A DNA stretch of 14,899 nucleotides from positions 1 to 14,899 of the forward strand of contig CAYMKI010000070.1 in the NCBI GenBank assembly GCA_964390695.1, given 5' to 3'. Made by a program: the position numbers and the translations under genes. Position 1 is the stretch's first letter. Each line of letters starts with the position of its first letter. The notes under the pieces were generated by a model. The model saw only the letters and a program-made list of their open reading frames with translations. It had not been told where the DNA came from and did no database searches. Positions 1-6,089 of the stretch are shown piece after piece. Source of the DNA: CAWACC01 sp964390695. GTDB taxonomy: Bacteria; Chlamydiota; Chlamydiia; Chlamydiales; Parachlamydiaceae.

Positions 1-2
1 GT

Positions 3-1124
3 GTTCATACTCCCCATTCGGGCCGAAAAGATGGGTTAGCCATTTTGTACAAGCAAAAAAAATTCCAGCAGGTCCACTACGTATCCTTTGCCAAAGCTGG
101 CTTAGATTCCTGTTTTGTGGATTTGAAAGATCAGGCCACAAATAAAATTATTCGCGTAGCTAATTGTCATCTGCTAGGTGGGGGAAAGCCTGAAGGGACC
201 GCTCAAATTGAAAATTTAGTGAACCAAGTGGAAAAATCCCCACAATATAACATCGATGCCCGTATAATTGTCGGGGATTTCAATGAAGATCAGACAAAAT
301 TGAATCTTGTCCAAACTAAATTTTCAGCCCTGCAGAAAGCCAATTATATATTTGACGGAGATCTCAGCCCTACGGAAGCCGGAAAAAACCGCAAAATCGA
401 TTGGCTTTGGATTAAGGTTCCCAACGCCCAGATTGCACCTATTCAGATTCCACAACCTATAGTCAGTGACCATAAACTGTGCGCTAGCCGGGTGACTTTT
501 ATGCCTGCACCTTCCTCTCCTCTTCCAGCAGCTACACCCCAAGTGTCAGCGCCGCAGTTTAGCGTTCCTTACTCTGGCTTCAATCATCATCAGCCTCCAG
601 GGTCTTTTAGGGGGATGGTTATGGACAATTTTGAAGTTACGGGATGGGATGATACCTTGCGGATTTCCTTTAAGCAAACTTTGGATAACATCTTAAGCAG
701 TGCAGATATTCAAAAACGCAACAATCCCTCGGTGGACTTTTTAAATCAGGTTCGTCAGACTTTTGCTGGTTATGTCCATGGGCTCAATATGACAGAAGCC
801 GAAAAAAAAATGCTGATAGGGGATTTAGAAAAGGCTATTAGAGACGCCCTCACCGCCCAGAATTTGCCTAAGCCACAGGTCTTTTCGGCGCCGTTAGCCT
901 CGCCCTCTTCAGCCCCTGCACAACCTCCTATTACAGCCTCAGCTAAACCCAAGGCGCCGAAGGCTGCAGTGGTTCCTCCGAAAAATCCAGCACCCGTAAA
1001 AGCTGCAAATCAGCCCTCTGCCAATCAAGCTCCTGTTAACCCGGTATTAACTTTGAGACAGCGGATTAAAGCCTTTTTTAGGCGCATCGGCGATTTTTTT
1101 AAAAAGCTCTTTAAAATGGGCTAA
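3..1124 (+). CDS. Endonuclease/exonuclease/phosphatase (EEP, CCR4-like) family protein, 5' end outside window
   Basis: This is the C-terminal part of an EEP-superfamily hydrolase, a metal-dependent phosphodiesterase fold that includes exonuclease III, DNase I and CCR4/nocturnin deadenylases. The frame is open from the first bases of the window, and the codons just before the TTG at 45 read DGLAILYKQ, which matches the DG-A-I-hydrophobic strand of CCR4-like enzymes. The gene therefore starts upstream and the TTG is internal. Visible family motifs are a VANCHL strand (about nt 159-176), the catalytic GDFN (about nt 273-284), KIDWLWI (about nt 393-413) and the terminal SDH (nt 465-473). The catalytic core ends near nt 505. 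A tail of about 200 residues follows: an acidic-to-neutral segment, a Pro/Ala/Ser-rich linker (about nt 885-1050) and a strongly basic amphipathic C-terminus (RRIGDFFKKLFK). The substrate could be nucleic acid or a phospholipid or inositol phosphate. The fold is fairly certain; the specificity is not known. Confidence 0.8.
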   Translation, partial: VHTPHSGRKDGLAILYKQKKFQQVHYVSFAKAGLDSCFVDLKDQATNKIIRVANCHLLGGGKPEGTAQIENLVNQVEKSPQYNIDARIIVGDFNEDQTKLNLVQTKFSALQKANYIFDGDLSPTEAGKNRKIDWLWIKVPNAQIAPIQIPQPIVSDHKLCASRVTFMPAPSSPLPAATPQVSAPQFSVPYSGFNHHQPPGSFRGMVMDNFEVTGWDDTLRISFKQTLDNILSSADIQKRNNPSVDFLNQVRQTFAGYVHGLNMTEAEKKMLIGDLEKAIRDALTAQNLPKPQVFSAPLASPSSAPAQPPITASAKPKAPKAAVVPPKNPAPVKAANQPSANQAPVNPVLTLRQRIKAFFRRIGDFFKKLFKMG

Positions 1125-1148
1125 TATAACGCGATGTGCGACTTTTTT

Positions 1149-1189
1149 TATGTGATATTTCTAGCTTTATCCGCTAGAAATATCACATA
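1149..1189. other. 17-bp perfect inverted repeat (long AT-rich hairpin) after the EEP-family gene
   Basis: Arms 1149-1165 and 1173-1189 are perfect reverse complements (TATGTGATATTTCTAGC and its complement) around a 7-base loop. The palindrome starts 24 bases after the stop codon of the upstream gene. A T run precedes the stem rather than following it, so it is not a canonical intrinsic terminator. It could protect the mRNA 3' end or bind a protein. Confidence 0.75.
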
Positions 1190-1195
1190 TCTGAA

Positions 1196-1210
1196 ACTGT
1201 GGAACACAGT
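1196..1210 (+). other. Small hairpin ACTGTG-GAA-CACAGT
   Basis: A perfect 6-bp stem with a 3-base loop lies 6 bases after the long palindrome at 1149-1189. The two hairpins together may form the 3' end of the upstream transcript. There is no T run after it. Confidence 0.4.
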
Positions 1211-1466
1211 ATAAACAGAATCGAATAAATGCGGCCTCTTATGGAATGCCTTTATCGGCAGAATCTGTCTTATAAGCTTTTTCACCTGTAAATTTGTCTT
1301 GACTAGTATTTTTTTTCTGAAGGTATCTATTCATTAATAGATGTAATTGAATTATTATTATTACTGTTTGTAAAATCAGAAATCGCAGGTCTGTTTCTCT
1401 CCACCTGAATCTTGTCAATTATTTGTGGATTTTCTTGGGCCAATTTACGAAATCTACCATTTTATT

Positions 1467-1493
1467 TTTACATTTATAATTTCTTATTATAAA
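1467..1493 (+). promoter_or_regulatory. Possible promoter for the permease pair
   Basis: TTTACA (1467-1472) and TATAAA (1488-1493) resemble housekeeping -35 and -10 boxes, with a 15-base spacer that is shorter than ideal. The pair ends 22 bases before the start codon at 1516. The region is AT-rich, so chance matches are likely. Confidence 0.25.
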
Positions 1494-1515
1494 GCATATC
1501 TGTACAATCCGAATT

Positions 1516-2649
1516 ATGATCAACTTCATCATAAGATATCGAAGGCTATTAGCTTTAATTAGAAAGGAATTTTACCAGATCATCCGCGATCCCAGCAGCA
1601 TTTTGATCAGCGTCGGGCTGCCGGCTCTTTTGATGTTTATTTATGGGTTTGGGGTATCTTTGGATTTGGATCATCTGCGCATCGGCTTGGTGATGGAAGA
1701 CACCTCCCCACGCGCTCAAAATTTTGCCCAGTCTCTTTTGGACTCGCGTTTCTTTCAAGTCAAAATTGTCAGAGATCGGCGGGAACTCGAAGGGGACCTG
1801 ATTCGAGGGCGCATACGCGGTTTTGTCGTCATTCCCTCCTATTTTTCGGAGTATTTGGAAAGGCCAGGATTACCGGCTCCCATTCAAGTGATAGCTGATG
1901 GAAGCGAAACCAATACGGCCAACTTTGTCCAAAATTATGTACAGAATGCTTGGCAAATATGGATTCGGCAAGAAGAAATCGACAGGCATCCCATGGGCAA
2001 TGCCTTAGTCTCTATACAGCCGCGATTCTGGTATAACGAGGAGCTATACAGCCGAAATTTTTTGATTCCGGGTTCTTTAGCGATTATCATGACGCTCATA
2101 GGTACGCTTTTAACTGCTCTTGTGGTGGCACGGGAATGGGAGCGGGGCACCATGGAGGCCTTGATGTCTACGCCTGTGACGATTTATGAAATCCTGATCG
2201 GTAAACTGATCCCTTATTTTATTCTGGGATTGGGATCGATGACATTGTGTGTAATTATAGCGGTCTTTCTTTACCATGTTCCTTTGAGAGGATCTTTCTG
2301 GGTTTTAGCGTTAGTTTCGAGTGTATTTCTCTTTTCGGCTTTGGGTTTAGGTTTACTGATCTCCACACTGGCTAAAAATCAGTTTGCTGCCTCGCAAGCG
2401 GCTATCGTATCTGCTTTTTTACCCGCCTTTATGTTATCAGGATTTTTATTCGAGATTGCCAGCATGCCAAAGGCTATACGGGCTCTTACCTATGTGATGT
2501 CGGCCAGATATTTTGTTTCTGCTTTGCAAACGCTATTTCTTGTAGGTAATGTTTGGAAGCTTATTGTATATGACATTGTTCCCATGTTGACCATTGGGTT
2601 GATTTTCTTTTTTATTACCGCGCGCAAAACAGTCAAAAGGTTAGATTAA
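1516..2649 (+). CDS. ybhS: ABC-2 type transporter permease, YbhS-like
   Basis: This is an inner-membrane permease of the ABC-2 family. In Escherichia coli, YbhS and YbhR form the membrane part of the YbhFSR exporter, with YbhF as ATPase and YbhG as periplasmic adaptor. The 377-residue length is that expected of YbhS. The N-terminus LIRKEFYQIIRDPSSIL leads into a first membrane helix at about residues 27-46. A large periplasmic domain (about 47-180) follows, then five more helices in the C-terminal half. The diagnostic cytoplasmic coupling segment VAREWERGTMEALMSTPV is at about residues 204-221. The ATG at 1516 suits the family N-terminus, although no strong Shine-Dalgarno sequence precedes it. 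One base separates its stop from the next permease, which indicates an operon and probably a heterodimer. The ATPase and adaptor genes are not upstream, so they must be elsewhere or upstream of the window. The substrate cannot be read from the sequence. Confidence 0.88.
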   Translation: MINFIIRYRRLLALIRKEFYQIIRDPSSILISVGLPALLMFIYGFGVSLDLDHLRIGLVMEDTSPRAQNFAQSLLDSRFFQVKIVRDRRELEGDLIRGRIRGFVVIPSYFSEYLERPGLPAPIQVIADGSETNTANFVQNYVQNAWQIWIRQEEIDRHPMGNALVSIQPRFWYNEELYSRNFLIPGSLAIIMTLIGTLLTALVVAREWERGTMEALMSTPVTIYEILIGKLIPYFILGLGSMTLCVIIAVFLYHVPLRGSFWVLALVSSVFLFSALGLGLLISTLAKNQFAASQAAIVSAFLPAFMLSGFLFEIASMPKAIRALTYVMSARYFVSALQTLFLVGNVWKLIVYDIVPMLTIGLIFFFITARKTVKRLD

Positions 2650-2650
2650 G

Positions 2651-3760
2651 ATGTTTGGCAGAATTTTAGCTTTGCTGATTAAGGAATTCTTAGCCGTGTG
2701 GCGCGACAAAAAAAGCCGTTTCACCTTGATCATGCCGCCCATCACTCAGTTATTCATTTTTGCATGGGCAGCGACGCTCGACGTCAAGAATGTGCCCATC
2801 GGCATTTTGAATTTAGATCAAGGCCAGGCTTCGTATGAACTGGTTCAACGTTTTCAGGGCTCTCCTGTCTTTTCATCCATTACTCATTTACACTCGGTCA
2901 ATGAAATTGCCCCCTTTATAGATACCCAAAAAGGATTGATGGTCATACATATCGATGAGTTATTTTCTAAAAACCTGGAAGCGCAAAAACCTATCGATGT
3001 CCAAATCATTTTGGATGGGCGCAAGTCGAATACGACGCAGATCTTGTTAGGGTATGCGGCAAATATTGTCTCTCAGTACAACCAGGATTTCTCGGCTTTG
3101 TCGCAGATAAGCCCTCGAGCTTCGACGCTTATCCCTAGAAACTGGTTCAATCCTAATCTGCTGTATTATTGGTACAATGTTCCCTGCCTATGTGGAATCT
3201 TGTCGATGATCACCAGCCTGATGGTCACATCATTAAGCGTAGCCCGAGAACGGGAGTTGGGTACTTTCGATCAACTGTTGGTATCGCCTATGCTACCCAT
3301 AGAAATCTTGATAGGCAAAGCCATTCCGGCTATACTCATAGGGGTGGCCGAAGGGTCTTTGGTGATTTTTGTGGCGGTGTTTATTTTTCAAATACCTTTT
3401 ACGGGCTCGTTGTTCTGGCTGTATGTGAGCTTATTAATTTTTGTGTGCTCCATAGTCGGGGTGGGATTGTTTATTTCTTCTCTATGCGCTACCCAGCAGC
3501 AAGCTATTCTGGGGGCATTAGTATTCATTAGTCCTTCGGTTTCAATATCCGGGTTTGCGACTCCAGTAGAAAACATGCCTGTTTGGCTGCAATATATAAC
3601 TTTTGCCAATCCTTTAAGGCATTTTCTCGTGGTAGCCAAAGGAACATTTTTAAAGTCTATGCCTTTTGAAGTTGTATTAAGCAATACCTGGCAGATGGGA
3701 ATTGTCGCATTGTGTACCTTAAGCGTGGCTACTTGGCTCTTTCGTAAACGGCTTGAGTGA
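2651..3760 (+). CDS. ybhR: ABC-2 type transporter permease, YbhR-like
   Basis: This second ABC-2 permease of 369 residues matches the usual length of YbhR (about 368). It begins LLIKEFLAVWRDKKSRF, has a first membrane helix at about residues 26-44, a periplasmic domain (about 45-175) and a cluster of helices to the C-terminus. The coupling segment VARERELGTFDQLLVSPM (about residues 197-214) parallels that of the upstream permease, so the two are paralogues that probably pair. The start lies one base after the preceding stop, which suggests translational coupling. No ATP-binding subunit follows; the next gene is a sensor about 330 bases away, with a hairpin in between. The role is probably efflux of a small hydrophobic or cationic compound, by analogy with YbhFSR; the specificity is unknown. 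Confidence 0.87.
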   Translation: MFGRILALLIKEFLAVWRDKKSRFTLIMPPITQLFIFAWAATLDVKNVPIGILNLDQGQASYELVQRFQGSPVFSSITHLHSVNEIAPFIDTQKGLMVIHIDELFSKNLEAQKPIDVQIILDGRKSNTTQILLGYAANIVSQYNQDFSALSQISPRASTLIPRNWFNPNLLYYWYNVPCLCGILSMITSLMVTSLSVARERELGTFDQLLVSPMLPIEILIGKAIPAILIGVAEGSLVIFVAVFIFQIPFTGSLFWLYVSLLIFVCSIVGVGLFISSLCATQQQAILGALVFISPSVSISGFATPVENMPVWLQYITFANPLRHFLVVAKGTFLKSMPFEVVLSNTWQMGIVALCTLSVATWLFRKRLE

Positions 3761-3790
3761 TATAAAACCCAACAAAAGTACAAACTATAA

Positions 3791-3805
3791 AGCCCCTTCG
3801 GGGCT
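3791..3805 (+). terminator. Hairpin after the permease operon, possible terminator
   Basis: AGCCCC (3791-3796) pairs with GGGGCT (3800-3805) around a TTC loop, 30 bases after the permease stop codon. The stem is GC-rich in AT-rich surroundings, as in terminators, but only scattered Ts follow on the plus strand. Confidence 0.45.
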
Positions 3806-3865
3806 ACTATATTATGCCTGAATCTGGGGCTCGTGAATTTTTAGCATAAATGGCTGACAAAACAG

Positions 3866-3893
3866 TTGATTTTCATTGTTTTAAACTTACAAT
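3866..3893 (+). promoter_or_regulatory. Possible promoter upstream of the MITE-like element, for the receptor operon
   Basis: TTGATT (3866-3871) and TACAAT (3888-3893) are separated by 16 bases and fit the housekeeping sigma-factor consensus well. Transcription from here would start near 3900 and carry the whole foldback element (3911-4066) as an untranslated leader of the receptor mRNA. The call rests on sequence matches only. Confidence 0.35.
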
Positions 3894-3910
3894 GTAAAAT
3901 ATATATTTAC

Positions 3911-4066
3911 CTCGACTTTGCAATATTTCTGGACGAGGATGCTGAGAGAGGCAAAATCCGGCTAAATGAATTTCTTCGGAAGGGTATTTGTACCCTTCCG
4001 AAGAAATTCATTTAGCCGGATAAAGCCACTCTCTGCAGAGGAGTTAAAAAATGTTGTAAAGTCGAG
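3911..4066. mobile_element. MITE-like foldback element with terminal inverted repeats and a TTTAC target duplication
   Basis: The outer ends are 18-bp inverted repeats that match at 16 of 18 positions (3911-3928 CTCGACTTTGCAATATTT, and the complement of 4049-4066). The centre is a perfect 31-bp hairpin (3956-3986 with 3991-4021) around a TTTG loop. The segments between also pair imperfectly (about 3940-3952 with 4025-4037). The direct repeat TTTAC lies immediately outside both ends (3906-3910 and 4067-4071), as expected of a 5-base target-site duplication. No transposase is encoded in its 156 bases, so it would be non-autonomous. It ends 16 bases before the start codon of the first receptor gene. 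The inverted repeats and flanking repeat are direct observations; mobility is an inference. Confidence 0.7.
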
Positions 4067-4087
4067 TTTACATAAGTTGATCACTCC

Positions 4088-6088
4088 ATGTTAATGAGAT
4101 TAAAAAGCAAGCTTATAGAGCTTCAAGGTAAATTCACATACCGTCAGCGGTTTTTACAGCTGGGACTTATCTTTTTTCTGATCTTCCCTCCTACTCTCTA
4201 TATTATTTTAAAACCCTTAAACGAACAATCTTATGAACTGCGAAAAGGTTCGGAAGGACTCTCTGTACAGAAAAAAATGTTAGAAACCTTCGATCTATCT
4301 CAACAGTATATCATGCTTTTGGTAAGCAATCCTCACATAGATGAGAGTCAAAGAAGCAAAATCCGGCAACTTGAAAAGGAAATAGATAGCAAATTCAAGG
4401 ATCTTGAGGAGCCTTTGAGATATGTTTCAGATGTCGAAGGCATGAATTTATATGATACAAGATTCATCCTGCATTGGCAATCGTTTATCCACAGCATAGG
4501 CTCGCAGGATATAGCTTCCGCTCTTACTCATTATGATCTGTTTATAAATTCCTTGCTAGAGGCCATCCGAACAAGAGGGAAGTGGTCGCTTATGTATGGA
4601 AGCACAGATGCAGCCTCCATTCTGGTGTTGCAAATCATATGGAATTTTGTGCTCCCGGCAGAGCATTGGTTTTCTGATATTATCTTGACGAGCAAAATTG
4701 CAGATTCTTCGAAAGCAGACTCGCTTCTACTTGAAAGACAGGAACTGATCAAAAATATTATCCAAAGAGCCAACCAGTTTCTTGAGAGAAACTTTTACCT
4801 GATCCCTCAAGAAAAGCAGAATGCTGCTAATTTAGAAGCGTTCAAAAACCAATTCCAGAAGTACATAGACAACCTTGATGATTTTATTAAAAATTATCCT
4901 GCATCTCTCAAACTGGTAGTTGAAAACCAGACTTTTGATATATGGCATGCAGCAACTCTATTAGAAAATGTTGGATTGAATCTAGTCCATGCGCAGTTAA
5001 ATTATACTAGTTTTATGTATAAAATTTTAATTTGGGTGAATGTGTCTGTGTTTTTGGCCTCTGCTTGCATTATCGTTGTCTTTGTAGTTTTTCGTGTATT
5101 AACTTCCCACCTGAAATATTTGATAGAAGATGCCAAAAAAATCTCACAAGGTATTTTAAGCTGTTGTTCTTGCTCCCAAGATAAAGATGAATTTGGCCAA
5201 GTGGGCAAAGCCTTTGAAAATGTGAGTGCCTCTATGAATTCGATCACGACAGAGTTGCATTCATTGAATTCCAAACTATTGGAATCGACTTCCAAGATAG
5301 GCATCACCATTAAAAATCAAGAATCTAAAGCGATAAATAGTAAAGCCCGCATTCACGAAATAGAAAGTGCTATCAATACAATCTCTCATGATACCCAGCA
5401 ACTATCAGAGGGTATGCAACAACTATGCATTCACATCTCTCAGAAAGTACAGAGCTTAAATACCCAAGAGAAATTTAAACGTCTAGAAGCGAATATCGGA
5501 GAACTAGGCATTCACTCTAAAAAAAGCATGGTCGTTTTAAATGGTTTGCAAGACAAAATGCATTTATTAGGCAACCAAATCAATTTCATGAGTAAGGTCA
5601 GCGGAAATGCCAATTTGCTTTCCCTAAATGCTGCTATCGAAACGGTTCATGTAAGTACAAATAAAGACAGCTTTGAATCGATTTCTGAAAAAATTCAACG
5701 TTTTGCCGTAAAAACAGAAGAATCGACCAAAGATATAAAACATATTATCGATGATATGACCGAAAATGTTTCTTCTATAAAAAATTTTTCTCTGAAGTGT
5801 TTGGAAGAAATTAGCGTCGGTGTAGATGAATTTATTCAATTTACTAATCAATTGTCTGAAATCACCTTAAAAGGTCAGAAACAGCTGGATGAATTTCAAA
5901 GTTTTAAAGATCGCATAGAGGCTCAGGTCTCGGAGACTGTAAACACTATCAGATCCATTTCCAAGTTGCGGGAAGTGGCTGAATTGAATTCTGAATATTT
6001 TGCACAGATTTATATAGCTTTAGGAGAGTTTAAGGAAGTTTCTTCAGAATTACAGGATATCCTAGTATTAATTGACAGGAACAAATAA
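4088..6088 (+). CDS. Membrane receptor with HAMP and degenerate MCP-like signalling domain
   Basis: This 666-residue protein has the architecture of a methyl-accepting chemotaxis receptor. A first membrane helix lies at about residues 24-43, a mostly helical extracytoplasmic sensor at 44-311, a second helix at 313-336, a HAMP linker at about 337-388 and a long cytoplasmic coiled coil to the C-terminus. The hairpin tip is recognisable at residue 509 (NLLSLNAAIE), but the usual continuation EAARAGE-GRGFAVVA is replaced by ETVHVSTNKDSF. Residues that normally contact CheA/CheW are therefore lost. The HAMP connector carries an unusual CCSC cluster (residues 359-362). The ATG at 4088 has no strong Shine-Dalgarno sequence; an ATG at 4094 is an alternative. 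The next receptor starts one base after the stop, so the two are probably co-transcribed. The ligand and the downstream partner are unknown. A non-chemotactic sensor or scaffold is possible. Confidence 0.8.
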   Translation: MLMRLKSKLIELQGKFTYRQRFLQLGLIFFLIFPPTLYIILKPLNEQSYELRKGSEGLSVQKKMLETFDLSQQYIMLLVSNPHIDESQRSKIRQLEKEIDSKFKDLEEPLRYVSDVEGMNLYDTRFILHWQSFIHSIGSQDIASALTHYDLFINSLLEAIRTRGKWSLMYGSTDAASILVLQIIWNFVLPAEHWFSDIILTSKIADSSKADSLLLERQELIKNIIQRANQFLERNFYLIPQEKQNAANLEAFKNQFQKYIDNLDDFIKNYPASLKLVVENQTFDIWHAATLLENVGLNLVHAQLNYTSFMYKILIWVNVSVFLASACIIVVFVVFRVLTSHLKYLIEDAKKISQGILSCCSCSQDKDEFGQVGKAFENVSASMNSITTELHSLNSKLLESTSKIGITIKNQESKAINSKARIHEIESAINTISHDTQQLSEGMQQLCIHISQKVQSLNTQEKFKRLEANIGELGIHSKKSMVVLNGLQDKMHLLGNQINFMSKVSGNANLLSLNAAIETVHVSTNKDSFESISEKIQRFAVKTEESTKDIKHIIDDMTENVSSIKNFSLKCLEEISVGVDEFIQFTNQLSEITLKGQKQLDEFQSFKDRIEAQVSETVNTIRSISKLREVAELNSEYFAQIYIALGEFKEVSSELQDILVLIDRNK

Positions 6089-6089
6089 T

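Larger units (their letters stand above)
1125..1515. other. Intergenic region with two hairpins, no gene seen
   Basis: This 391-base AT-rich gap lies between the EEP-family gene and the permease pair. It holds a long palindrome (1149-1189), a small hairpin (1196-1210), a 7-bp AT stem (1325-1331 with 1336-1342) and a weak promoter-like pair close to the permease gene. All frames are interrupted, and I see no remnant of the ABC ATPase that usually precedes such permeases. Confidence 0.6.

Noticed and set aside
848..866. GCCCAGAATTTGCC in the EEP-family gene resembles the CAGAAT hairpin of the palindromic repeat
   Set aside because: Only about 14 bases match; the diagnostic GGAAGGCAGCC block and the right end are absent.
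6072..6089. TTG start at 6072 for the second receptor
   Set aside because: The ATG at 6090 has AGGA at a normal distance and avoids overlapping the previous gene.
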